Shown here: in pieces, positions 56,001-63,354 of the stretch
Layout: every line of letters begins with the position of its first letter
Position numbering within the stretch: the stretch's first letter is position 1
Origin: Marinomonas shanghaiensis
GTDB lineage: Bacteria; Pseudomonadota; Gammaproteobacteria; Pseudomonadales; Marinomonadaceae
Length of the DNA: 64,000 bases
Reading direction: 5' to 3'
Assembly (NCBI RefSeq): GCF_003259175.1
Contig: NZ_QGOK01000006.1
Coordinates: 62,001-126,000 of the forward strand
Position numbers and translations under genes: made by a program
Notes under the pieces: generated by a model
What the model saw: only the letters and a program-made list of their open reading frames with translations
Databases searched by the model: none
What the model was told of the DNA's origin: nothing

Positions 56001-56817
56001 TAGATTGCCATAGTTGAGGGAAACCAATGGATGTTATTGGGATAACACCTTTATCACGCCACTTTGATTGGGTGTTATTTCCCTCTACATCGAGTGCATA
56101 GATTGAGTGTTGTTTTACGGTGTTGTTGTGATGTAAACCTTGTAATAAGTATTTAATCGGCGGGTCTTCTGCCTGATAACCAAGTAGCACAACTGTGAAG
56201 TTTTCTAGTAATGATCTAACAAACTCGGTAGCCCATGCTTGTGATAAATAGGCCCTGCCAAAGTCAGCGCTGCTAAGAATGTAGTCATGATTTTCATCTT
56301 GAGGTGATTTCAATTTTCCATGTAGGTATGTAATGCCTGAAACAGAGCCAGTTAAAGCTAAATTAGGCAATGATGGCGCTTCATATATGGGAGTGGAGAC
56401 AGAAATGTAAAACTCAAAAAGATGGTCAAAGTTGGTGGTTACAACTTGAGGAATGCCATCAAGGTTACTTGAAATGCGTAAAATATCCTGATGGCTTTTT
56501 GCTATTTTTTTATCGGTAGACAGGCGTTCAGCGACAACTTGGTTTACTTCATTAACGCCAAACTCTTGATGTAGAAAGTAAAAAACTTGGTCTAGTATAG
56601 GAATGCTGTGCTCTTTGTAGCGCGAATAAAATGCTTGGTAGGATTCGAAGCTCTCAGGTGGATCGAAATGATCCATAACTGCCTGTGTCAGTTCTTCAAA
56701 GTTATCAAGTTTTTCATTCTTTGATACACCAGCTCCACAGAAAAAGACAACCTTTCCTTGGTCTCGTAACTCTAGTAATTGATCCGGTATATTCGGTCCA
56801 TCAGCATAAAAGCGCAT
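53092..56817 (-). CDS. Large SIR2-domain protein, Dsr1-like anti-phage sirtuin
   Basis: A 1241-residue protein. Residues about 10-290 form a SIR2 NAD-binding domain: VVFFCGAGVS (Gly-Ala-Gly at 28-30), VVTTNFDHLF (Asn129, Asp131), YLHGKLKSP (His166) and VVLLGYQAEDP (211-219). The Asn and His are the pair needed for NAD cleavage in defence sirtuins such as DSR2. The remaining 950 residues are largely helical with no enzyme motif I recognise, as expected for the sensor part of Dsr1-type proteins, which deplete NAD when a phage component is detected. It stands alone, codes with visibly more A+T than the hut and cob genes beside it, and overlaps nothing. The ribosome site is AGGAAG. The family call is good; phage defence is inferred. 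Confidence 0.82.
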   Translation of the reverse strand: MRFYADGPNIPDQLLELRDQGKVVFFCGAGVSKNEKLDNFEELTQAVMDHFDPPESFESYQAFYSRYKEHSIPILDQVFYFLHQEFGVNEVNQVVAERLSTDKKIAKSHQDILRISSNLDGIPQVVTTNFDHLFEFYISVSTPIYEAPSLPNLALTGSVSGITYLHGKLKSPQDENHDYILSSADFGRAYLSQAWATEFVRSLLENFTVVLLGYQAEDPPIKYLLQGLHHNNTVKQHSIYALDVEGNNTQSKWRDKGVIPITSIGFPQLWQSIEAWAERADNPRNWRTKTLELATKKPQELQAFERGKVAHIVHTTAGAKAFRDQKPTPHPEWLCVFDPKCRLAAVAKNFTENTTFDPSETYGLDDDPSHEEIKAKQIKIDEEKNLLHWNTGDIKHTRPLNLTSSYKDMPNRLFALAQWITFIIDSPITVWWVLKQDKVHSFLLDMLISAVNRNDSLEQQAKEFWNLAFTYHKRRYFLNSERDSKFDLLDRMKKNNWSDTALREFEALTTPYISIEQPIGLARANPPNNSWLKIHPYDLAEWKIKGIDIDPEKLNIPAEVLPTVFRILETQLIKQDSLRYVVSEFRLGSPNCYKGREVKGRSYDGDELFNLFLAVFKQLIKENTLLAKSHVLTWPTNHLKCFELLKLFAINQKTLFSPEEAYDYLMALDDNVFWDSYVCRELLFLIMDRYSELSELQQENLIDKLFMGPNIDPENGMTEEEITRSICLYIRRLQLGSVIINSKQQKRFEELSNTLTDWSDEWAQQITAINHGDSYIVSTDDSAEPIKNLPTNEIANSAIAIGNRLVGERVQKKPFIGIVKATPRKALLALGHKRRRDEYPYELWEQLIEHISIDIAPREMRFFLAQLSRLPHPVLIKLAYALSRKLQENFNFLIDHYSTSFWVIFDHILSSIQQEESDLTTKKTSGSYGLAINSSEGILTEIILQLINQLQLDYAQGIPEKHKIRLNNLLFLPSIRSENTIAKITHNLTWLSYIDPDWVNEKIILLFSLDNAKAQAAWDGYLTSNNPWLKKGFAEQIYPLINELFPTIYDNEWDKHLSNKAAVILVELTLNGSEEDWRVSFDDMRRCLRLMSEKNIQNVISRLAQIGQDDPSDWENKVIPFIQQAWPKEIAFQKTEFTASWLSLLEYSEDAFPKILKTVHPFLIADQNHTHLYAFYRNRDEVPLAQLFPKDTLDLLDKIIIDKTEIITDEIPNILKIIIESDPSLLNNAKYKRLIAIIEGS

Positions 56818-56943
56818 TAGCTTACTTCCTAGAAAATTGGTTTAATATAGATTGTATCGTCAACTAAAGACTTTTACCTCTTTATGCTCGTGGTGCTAAA
56901 GTACCATTCACTATAAAGCTTAATCATGTCAAGGAAGGCAATT

Positions 56944-57206
56944 ATGCCAACCATTTAAATGTTCTATGGGATCATAGTGCGTATGTAGTATTTTGATAAT
57001 CAAAAGCATCAAAGTTCACATATCCATGTGTACTATCAAGATAGTGATGTCATATTGGGGACGGACTCGTACAGGAAGGCTCTTTGTCTAAACCAAAGCA
57101 AAAATTGGTTGATGCTTGGGTTGAAATACACAAGGATGAGTTGATAGCTGACTGGGCGCTCGCGGTTAATGGCGAGTCCGTTTTTAAAATAGACCCTCTC
57201 AAATAA
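56944..57206 (+). pseudogene. Decayed DUF4160 gene
   Basis: Reading from the ATG at 56944 gives MPTI, a TAA, then MFYGIIVRM, a TAG, then YFDNQKHQSSHIHVYYQDSD in the same frame. The protein then continues in another frame from about 57057 as GDGLVQEGSLSKPKQKLV and WVEIHKDELIADWALAVNGE, ending at the TAA at 57204-57206. Pieced together this is a full-length DUF4160 protein broken by two stops and one frameshift. DUF4160 genes commonly precede DUF2442 genes, as here, and the pair is suspected to be toxin-antitoxin-like. Confidence 0.85.
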
Positions 57207-57215
57207 GTGTGCTTT

Positions 57216-57449
57216 ATGAACCCCAAAGTGACTGCTGTTGAACCAATGGACTCTTATCTTCTCAGACTTACGTTTGAGAATAATGATGTTCGTGTGTTTG
57301 ATGTGTCACCTTTTTTGGAGAAAGGTATTTTCCAAGAGCTAAAGGATGAGAATTACTTTAGGCAAGTCTCAGTGGCGTTTGGTGGCATTCAATGGCCTCA
57401 CGAGCAGGACTTCAATAAAGATACCCTGTATTTATTAAGTTCTCCCTAA
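57216..57449 (+). CDS. DUF2442 protein
   Basis: A 77-residue protein (MNPKVTAVEPMDSYLLRLTF...) with the DUF2442 pattern VFDVSPFLEKGIFQELKD, FGGIQWPHEQDF and the C-terminal DTLYL. The frame opens at a GTG at 57207, but the ATG at 57216 begins where the family does. It is intact although its DUF4160 partner, ending 9 bases upstream, is broken. If the pair is a toxin-antitoxin-like unit, the survivor is the partner tolerated alone. Function unknown. Confidence 0.8.
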   Translation: MNPKVTAVEPMDSYLLRLTFENNDVRVFDVSPFLEKGIFQELKDENYFRQVSVAFGGIQWPHEQDFNKDTLYLLSSP

Positions 57450-57549
57450 ACTGTTTCGGCGCCAACTTACTGAAATCCATCATTATGGTTATTAGCGCCC
57501 GAAGCACCCTGTTAGATGTTGAGTTTTGCCTTATTTTGCTAAATAGCCT

Positions 57550-59061
57550 TCATGTTGCTTTTTGAAACGCTTTGCATTGTTCGATAAGGGCGTCGATGTT
57601 GATGTGTTGTTCGGCGCTGTCGGCAAGGCGGTTGATTTCGGCATCGCGGTATTGGTCGTAGTCGAATGCGGCGGCTTGATCAACGCCAGCCCAATGAAGT
57701 AAGGCTTGCAGGGCGTCTGGGTGGTCGAATATGCCGTGTAAATAGGTGCCGATAATGCGGCCATCTTCTGAGATATAGCCTTCTTTTTCACTATTTTCGT
57801 TATTTTCTCCATTCTTTAAGTTAGCGAAATGGCGGAAGCTTGTATCACTCGAAAAGCTTGATACGCCGGAGTGAATTTCGTACCCCGTGAGTTGGGCTTG
57901 GTTTGCCTCGATTTGCAGATAGCCTTGGCGTTGCTTGAGTTGTTTTTCTTTTTCTAGAACTGTGGTCATGGGGATAAAACCAAAGCCTGATGCTTGCGTG
58001 TTGGCGTGTTGGTTTTCTAAGCCATAGGGGTCGAGTAAGGTTTCCCCTAACATTTGAAAGCCTCCGCAAATGCCCATGACTTTGCCACCATATCTCAGGT
58101 GAGTATTCAAATACGCTTCCCAGCCTTCTTGGCGTAAAAACGCTAAATCACTTTGCACACTTTTGCTGCCCGGCAAGATAACAAGGTCGGCGGGCGGTAT
58201 GGCCTGGTTTGCTTTGACCAGTGTGACTTGCACATCGGGGTGCAGGCGAAGCGCATCCCAATCTGTGTGATTACTGGTGCGAGGCATGACGGGAATAACG
58301 ACGTTGAGTTTGGTGTTGGTATTGGATTTTACTGGGCTGTGGGCAACCGCGTCTTCAGATTCAAGGTGGAAGCCTTTTAAATAAGGCAAGACACCAATGA
58401 CGGGTTTGCCTGTGCGTTCTTCAAGCCAGTCTAAACCTGATTGCAGCAAGCTAATGTCTCCACGGAAGCGATTGATAACAAAACCAATAACACGATCTTG
58501 CTCGCTGGGGCTGAGTAAATCTAAGGTGCCAACGAGGTGGGCAAAGACGCCACCTTTGTCGATGTCAGCAATGATAATAACCGGGCAATCGATGCTTTCG
58601 GCAAAGCCCATGTTGGCAATATCGCGAGCTCGTAGATTAATTTCTGCTGGGCTGCCAGCCCCTTCAATCAGCACGGCCTGATATTGATCGGCAAGACGAT
58701 AGTAAGAATCTAACGCCGCCACTTTGGCGATGCTTTTGTATTCGTGGTAGCCCACGGCATCCATGTTGCCCACGGCTTTACCTTGGATGATGACTTGAGC
58801 ACCGACATCGGTATTGGGTTTAAGCAAGATAGGGTTCATGTCGACGTGGGGTTCGAGCCCGGCGGCGTAAGCTTGTACCGCTTGGGCACGACCAATCTCA
58901 TTGCCATCTTGGGTCACGGCGCTATTCAATGCCATATTTTGTGGTTTAAAGGGCGCGACTTGAATGCCTCGGCGGGCAAATAAGCGGCATAAAGCGGTTA
59001 CTAGGGTGCTTTTTCCGGCATCGGACGTGGTCCCTTGGACCATTAAACTAAAGGCTGGCAT
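57550..59061 (-). CDS. cobQ: Cobyric acid synthase
   Basis: A 503-residue glutamine amidotransferase that amidates four side chains of adenosylcobyrinate a,c-diamide. The N-terminal dethiobiotin-synthetase-like ATP domain begins [19 protein letters not shown]. The glutamine amidotransferase domain has its nucleophile in [13 protein letters not shown] (about Cys331) and the catalytic His in [12 protein letters not shown]. The spacing and length are normal. It is divergent from cobD, with only about 80 bases between their starts; no cobalamin riboswitch is evident there. Confidence 0.95.
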   Translation of the reverse strand: MPAFSLMVQGTTSDAGKSTLVTALCRLFARRGIQVAPFKPQNMALNSAVTQDGNEIGRAQAVQAYAAGLEPHVDMNPILLKPNTDVGAQVIIQGKAVGNMDAVGYHEYKSIAKVAALDSYYRLADQYQAVLIEGAGSPAEINLRARDIANMGFAESIDCPVIIIADIDKGGVFAHLVGTLDLLSPSEQDRVIGFVINRFRGDISLLQSGLDWLEERTGKPVIGVLPYLKGFHLESEDAVAHSPVKSNTNTKLNVVIPVMPRTSNHTDWDALRLHPDVQVTLVKANQAIPPADLVILPGSKSVQSDLAFLRQEGWEAYLNTHLRYGGKVMGICGGFQMLGETLLDPYGLENQHANTQASGFGFIPMTTVLEKEKQLKQRQGYLQIEANQAQLTGYEIHSGVSSFSSDTSFRHFANLKNGENNENSEKEGYISEDGRIIGTYLHGIFDHPDALQALLHWAGVDQAAAFDYDQYRDAEINRLADSAEQHINIDALIEQCKAFQKAT

Positions 59062-59141
59062 TCAGAGTCATCACGCTTTAAATCAATAAGGTGATAGAAT
59101 TCTACCTCATTGTTCTATTATGTGAAAAACGACCTATATTC

Positions 59142-60122
59142 ATGATGACTGCAATTTTTGACTTTTTATCTGCAAACAGCCTGATGGTGTTGGCGGCATT
59201 GGTGTTAGATCGCTTGCTAGGCGAGCCCAAAAGCTGGCATCCGTTGATTTGGTTTGGTCGCTGGGTGGATTTGTGTCGCCAGCATATCCAGCTGCCTTTA
59301 GACACGTCTTATGCTCGTCAACGTATGGTTGGCGTTTTGGCGTGGTTGATCGCGGTACTGCCTTGGATATTGATCTTATTCGCTTTATTTTGGCTATTGC
59401 CCAATTTGTTGGATGTGATTCTGTCTATTGTGGTGCTGTATTTTGCTGTTGGTTGGCAGAGTTTGCGGGAGCACGCGTTGGCGATTTATCAGCCGTTATC
59501 CGTTGTGTCGCAATCGTCTGGAATGACGACTGAAGAGACAGCTGAAAAACTCGATGAGGCACGTCTTGCGGTGAGTTATATCGTCAGTCGAGATACACAA
59601 AATTTGGATGAGTCTGCCGTCGCGAAGGCCGGTATTGAGTCGGTATTGGAAAACGGCAGTGATGCGGTTTTTGCGCCGATTTTTTGGTTTGTATTGTTAG
59701 GGGCTCCGGGGGCTTTGTTATATCGTTTGGCCAATACGCTAGACGCTATGTGGGGCTATAAAACCGAGTCTTTGTTGCATTTTGGCTGGTTTGCCGCACG
59801 ATTTGATGATGTGCTGAATTATCTGCCCGCACGCTTGGTGATTTATACCTACGCGGCATGTGGTCATTGGTGGGCGGCTATTCGCAGTGCTCGTCGTCCT
59901 TCAGCGCGTTGGAAAAGCCCCAATGCGGGTCCTGTTATGGCCGCTGGAGCCGGTGCGTTAGGGGTTCAACTGGGTGGTGAGGCGCCATATTTTGGCAAAA
60001 TAGAAACAAGGCCTACTCTAGGAGAAGGAGAGCCACCGTCACCCAAACATCTAAAAGAAGCGATTTGGTTAGTGGATAAAAGTGTGTATTTATGGGGATT
60101 GGTAATATGCCTGTTAATCTAG
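59142..60122 (+). CDS. cobD: Adenosylcobinamide-phosphate synthase (CbiB/CobD)
   Basis: A 326-residue membrane protein that attaches aminopropanol phosphate to adenosylcobyric acid. Several hydrophobic helices are present, with the family segments LDRLLGEPKSWHPLIWFGRW, VSYIVSRDTQNLDES, VENGSDAVFAPIFW-like ENGSDAVFAPIFWFVLLGAPGA (split here) and LAGALGVQLGG-like GAGALGVQLGGEAPYFGK. The frame is open to 59091; ATGs at 59142 and 59145 match the usual start better, though neither has a clear ribosome site. Its 3' end overlaps cobC. Confidence 0.92.
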   Translation: MMTAIFDFLSANSLMVLAALVLDRLLGEPKSWHPLIWFGRWVDLCRQHIQLPLDTSYARQRMVGVLAWLIAVLPWILILFALFWLLPNLLDVILSIVVLYFAVGWQSLREHALAIYQPLSVVSQSSGMTTEETAEKLDEARLAVSYIVSRDTQNLDESAVAKAGIESVLENGSDAVFAPIFWFVLLGAPGALLYRLANTLDAMWGYKTESLLHFGWFAARFDDVLNYLPARLVIYTYAACGHWWAAIRSARRPSARWKSPNAGPVMAAGAGALGVQLGGEAPYFGKIETRPTLGEGEPPSPKHLKEAIWLVDKSVYLWGLVICLLI

Positions 60123-61216
60123 AAGGTTCCCTTAGTCAGCTTGCGTTAGCAGCGCCCAAGCATGGTGGTGATTTGGCCTATTGGCAACGTAAGGTGGGCA
60201 ATGAGGCGTTAAATTGGTTGGATCTGTCTTCTGCCTGTAATCGAGAACCGTGGCCGATTCCTGAGATCCCTGCTTCTTTGTGGATGGCTTTGCCGGATCA
60301 AACGGACTTGTTGGATGAGGCTGAACGTTATTTTGGCCGTCGTCCTAATGCCATAGGAGCTGGGTCCCAGCACATTATTGAATCTTTGCCGCCGCTGTTG
60401 CGAGAAGGCGCAGGTTTGACCTCTCAAACCGTGTTTGTGCCGCGTGTTGGTTATCAGGAACATGCTTTTGCTTGGCGAAAATGGGGTTATGAGATTGTGT
60501 ATTATGACGCGTTAGAGGAATTACTGACGCAGCATTGGGCGGTGGCGGTGGTGATTCAACCGAATAATCCGACGGGTAAGCTCGCGTCAGCCAGCACCTT
60601 GTCTCAGTTGATTACTCATGCAGAGCAACAAGGTGCCAGTTTGGTGGTGGATGAAGCTTTTATTGATGCGACTCCTGAGTTGAGTGTGTTGAAGCTTCAA
60701 GCGTCCGATTTGAGTGAATCTCTGTTTGTTATGCGTTCTGTTGGGAAGTTTTTTGGTTTGGCTGGTGCAAGAGTTGGGTTTGTTTTTTGTGCTTCAAAAT
60801 GGCAGGCGGCGCTGAAAAATTTATTGGGGCCATGGCCTGTCGCTACGCCCAGCTTGCATTTGGTGTGTTTGGCGTTTGCCGATAAGGCGTGGCAAGCTCA
60901 GGCTTTGCAACATATAGGGATACGACAAGCGGCGTTTGTCGAGCGGATTATGCCAAAATTGAATACCATTTTTGATTCGCAAGACAGCGTGTGCAATGCC
61001 TTGTTTACGACTTGGTTTCTAGAGAGTCAGGCCTACGCAGAACAAGTCTTTACTATGTTGCATCAGGTGGGCATTCATACCCGTTTAGGTGACGGCTGGA
61101 TTCGTGTGGCGTTACCCGCTTTGCATGAAATGGATGCTTTAAACAGTGCGCTGATTCGACTATTAAAGACGGCAGGAGGTCAAACGCAGGGCTATTCAAG
61201 GGGCGAGCTTGCATGA
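60107..61216 (+). CDS. cobC: Threonine-phosphate decarboxylase (CobC/CobD-type aminotransferase fold)
   Basis: A 369-residue PLP enzyme that makes aminopropanol phosphate from threonine phosphate for the cobalamin nucleotide loop. The aminotransferase motifs are VVIQPNNPTGKLAS, LVVDEAFIDATPE and the PLP lysine in MRSVGKFFGLAGARVGF. Two in-frame starts exist; the ATG at 60107 lies 9 bases after GGGGA, while the one at 60092 has no ribosome site. It overlaps cobD by 16 bases and cobU by 4 (ATGA), so the three genes are tightly coupled. Confidence 0.9.
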   Translation: MPVNLEGSLSQLALAAPKHGGDLAYWQRKVGNEALNWLDLSSACNREPWPIPEIPASLWMALPDQTDLLDEAERYFGRRPNAIGAGSQHIIESLPPLLREGAGLTSQTVFVPRVGYQEHAFAWRKWGYEIVYYDALEELLTQHWAVAVVIQPNNPTGKLASASTLSQLITHAEQQGASLVVDEAFIDATPELSVLKLQASDLSESLFVMRSVGKFFGLAGARVGFVFCASKWQAALKNLLGPWPVATPSLHLVCLAFADKAWQAQALQHIGIRQAAFVERIMPKLNTIFDSQDSVCNALFTTWFLESQAYAEQVFTMLHQVGIHTRLGDGWIRVALPALHEMDALNSALIRLLKTAGGQTQGYSRGELA

Positions 61217-61725
61217 AACATCTTGTTCTCGGTGGGGTGAGAAGTGGCAAAAGTGCTTTTGCCCAAGAGCAAGTCGCTGCTGGCGGCAAAGCTGTGTGTT
61301 ATGTGGCTACCTCGCAAGTGTGGGACGACGAGATGGCGAACCGGATTCGTCTGCACAAAGAAAATCGTCCTAAAGAATGGCAATTAATCGAAGAGCCATT
61401 GGCCTTAGCCAGTGTTCTGAATGCCTTTAATTCACCGGATCATGCGGTGATCGTCGAATGCCTTACTCTGTGGTTGACGAATTTATTGTGCTTAGAAGAT
61501 GAGACTCGACTGGCAGAAGAAAAACACGCACTTTTGACAGCGGTAGCGTGTTTTCAAGGGGATCTCGTTCTGGTTTCCAGTGAGGTGGGATTGGGGATTA
61601 TGCCAATGAACGCCTTAGCTCGGCGATTTGGTGATGAGGCAGGTTCTATGAATCAAGCACTGGCTAAACTGACCGATCGGGTAACTTTTGTTGCGGCAGG
61701 ACTGCCTCTACCGCTAAAATCCTAA
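61213..61725 (+). CDS. cobU: Adenosylcobinamide kinase / guanylyltransferase
   Basis: A 170-residue bifunctional enzyme that phosphorylates adenosylcobinamide and adds GMP. The P-loop is LGGVRSGKSAFAQ at the N-terminus. VIVECLTLWLTNLL and VLVSSEVGLGIMP are typical, and RFGDEAGSMNQALAKLTDRVTF precedes the usual end (VAAGLPLPLK). It overlaps cobC by 4 bases. The expected following genes (cobT, cobS, cobC phosphatase) are not next to it; gpt is. Confidence 0.94.
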   Translation: MKHLVLGGVRSGKSAFAQEQVAAGGKAVCYVATSQVWDDEMANRIRLHKENRPKEWQLIEEPLALASVLNAFNSPDHAVIVECLTLWLTNLLCLEDETRLAEEKHALLTAVACFQGDLVLVSSEVGLGIMPMNALARRFGDEAGSMNQALAKLTDRVTFVAAGLPLPLKS

Positions 61726-61821
61726 TCTGGCCTATTCCACCGAGTGTCTGCTTGTCTTGTGACCCATTTGTCACCCTGCACAGTAGATAAAATGAACGAT
61801 AAAAGCGTAGGAGCTTTGAAG

Positions 61822-62319
61822 ATGACCCCTTATTCAAAAGATTTTCCAGTGTCTTGGGAAGAGTTACACAGAAATGCTCGTGCGTTGTCTTGGCGGTTAT
61901 TAGAGCAAGGGCCATGGAAGGGAATTATTGCGATTACCCGTGGTGGCTTGGTACCAGCGGCGATCCTATGTCGCGAAATGGACATTCGTCTGATCGATAC
62001 TATTTGTATTGTCAGTTATGGTGCGGATGAGAAAGGGGATGCTGCCATGAAACAAGGCGAGCTTAATGTATTAAAAGGTGTGGAAGGCGACGGCGAAGGT
62101 TTTATTTTGGTTGATGACCTAGTCGATACGGGTCGAACGGCTGCGAAAGTACGTGAAATGCTGCCAAAAGCCCATTTTGCGACGATTTACGCCAAACCGG
62201 CTGGCAAGCCTTTGGTGGACACTTTTATTACGGAAGTCAGTCAAGATACTTGGATTCGTTTTCCTTGGGATATGGAATATACCTTTTCGACGCCGTTGGC
62301 AGATCGCCAAGGAAAATAA
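61822..62319 (+). CDS. gpt: Xanthine-guanine phosphoribosyltransferase
   Basis: A 165-residue purine salvage enzyme that joins guanine, xanthine or hypoxanthine to PRPP. The PRPP-binding motif is in [21 protein letters not shown], with [27 protein letters not shown] and the C-terminal [10 protein letters not shown] all as in E. coli Gpt. The frame is open to 61744, but the ATG at 61822 has AGGAG 7 bases upstream and matches the family start. A hairpin terminator follows at 62360. Confidence 0.95.
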   Translation: MTPYSKDFPVSWEELHRNARALSWRLLEQGPWKGIIAITRGGLVPAAILCREMDIRLIDTICIVSYGADEKGDAAMKQGELNVLKGVEGDGEGFILVDDLVDTGRTAAKVREMLPKAHFATIYAKPAGKPLVDTFITEVSQDTWIRFPWDMEYTFSTPLADRQGK

Positions 62320-62359
62320 GCTGCACTTCGTTATCAATGGGCTGTCATTTAAAAAAAGC

Positions 62360-62400
62360 AACGAGAGTGTGGCAAAATGACACAAAACTCTCGTTTCTTT
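62360..62400 (+). terminator. Terminator after gpt
   Basis: AACGAGAGT pairs with ACTCTCGTT, with extra pairs TGT/ACA inside, followed by TCTTTT. Confidence 0.75.
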
Positions 62401-62489
62401 TACATATTTTTGAGCTAACTTTATCACTGGGTTTTCATAGAATAGATTGCTTAAAAGTGATTTAAATAACAAGACTATAGGATTTCAAT

Positions 62490-62897
62490 ATGTGGCAAAC
62501 GCTAACTAGAGTGGTTTTGGCTGGTATTTTATCGTTTGCAACGATATTACCAGCGTGGGCGGAAGGCACGGTTGCCCGTGCGCAATTTTCGACGGATGTA
62601 GTCGATCGTGAACCAATCGATGACATTGGTCCCGTGGTAAAAGTAGAATACGGTGAGATACAACGAGTGTATTTCTTCACGGATTTACGTGACATGGAAG
62701 GTAGCCAAGTGATTCATCGTTGGAAGCTGGATGATCAAGAGCAGGCTGATGTCGCGTTTGATATTGGTGGAGATCGTTGGCGAGTATGGTCAAGTAAACG
62801 CTTAATGCCAGGGTTTGACGGCAAGTGGAGTGTGGATGTGGTTAAGGATGGCGCGGTGATAGAAACTCACTCTTTTGACTATGTGGACAGCGAGTAA
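62490..62897 (+). CDS. Exported DUF2914 protein
   Basis: A 135-residue protein with a signal peptide of about 24 residues (VVLAGILSFATILPAWAEG). The rest is a DUF2914-like domain: AQFSTDVVDREPID, VYFFTDLRDMEGSQVIHRW and RWRVWSSKRLMPGFDGKWSVDVV. The domain is small and beta-rich and is found in secreted or membrane proteins of marine gammaproteobacteria; its function is unknown. The ribosome site is weak (TAGGAT). Confidence 0.78.
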   Translation: MWQTLTRVVLAGILSFATILPAWAEGTVARAQFSTDVVDREPIDDIGPVVKVEYGEIQRVYFFTDLRDMEGSQVIHRWKLDDQEQADVAFDIGGDRWRVWSSKRLMPGFDGKWSVDVVKDGAVIETHSFDYVDSE

Positions 62898-62947
62898 CAA
62901 CTCGCTTCCCTTTCGAGTAAATTATTATCTTAGAAGTAAGGACGGTT

Positions 62948-63280
62948 ATGCCTCATTTACGTGTACGCGGCTTGGCGTTTGATGAATTAGAATCCATTGC
63001 CGATATTTTGGTCGAGAATTTAGCAGAAATTACGGACACGCCTAATTCACACTTTACCCTTGAATATCAAGCGACGACTTTTTTAGCAGTAGGCGGCGCT
63101 TCTCCTGCCTATCCTTTTTTTGATGTCTTTTGGTTTGACCGCGGGGACGAGGTGAAGCGTAAGGTCGCTCTCATTATTGAGGAACTGGTTAGACCCTTAG
63201 TAGACAGTGGACAAGATATCACCGTGCTGTTTCATGATTTACAAGGGAAAGATTATTATGAAAACGGTGAGCACTTTTAA
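62948..63280 (+). CDS. DUF1904 family protein
   Basis: A 110-residue cytoplasmic protein resembling the tautomerase-like DUF1904 family (MPHLRVRGLAFDELESI, YPFFDVFWFDRGDEV, ITVLFHDLQGKDYYENGEHF). The N-terminal proline after Met, the catalytic residue of tautomerases, is present, but activity is unproven. The ribosome site AGTAAGGAC precedes the ATG. Confidence 0.78.
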   Translation: MPHLRVRGLAFDELESIADILVENLAEITDTPNSHFTLEYQATTFLAVGGASPAYPFFDVFWFDRGDEVKRKVALIIEELVRPLVDSGQDITVLFHDLQGKDYYENGEHF

Positions 63281-63302
63281 TAAAGAGTGTGCTGTTGACC
63301 GT

Positions 63303-63340
63303 AAGAAGCACTTCCGTTATTGAAAACGGCTGTGCTTCTT
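63303..63340. terminator. Hairpin between DUF1904 gene and hisF
   Basis: AAGAAGCAC pairs with GTGCTTCTT, with an inner CCGTT/AACGG stem. It lies between converging genes. T tracts are poor on both sides. Confidence 0.5.
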
Positions 63341-63354
63341 ATGTCGTCTGCTTT

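Noticed and set aside
53092..56817. Thoeris or other multi-gene SIR2 defence system
   Set aside because: The protein is far longer than ThsA and there is no TIR, Argonaute, HerA or other partner gene beside it; a single-gene Dsr1-like system fits better.
58997..59141. Cobalamin riboswitch between cobQ and cobD
   Set aside because: The interval between the starts is too short and lacks the recognisable B12-box-like sequence GCCACTG.
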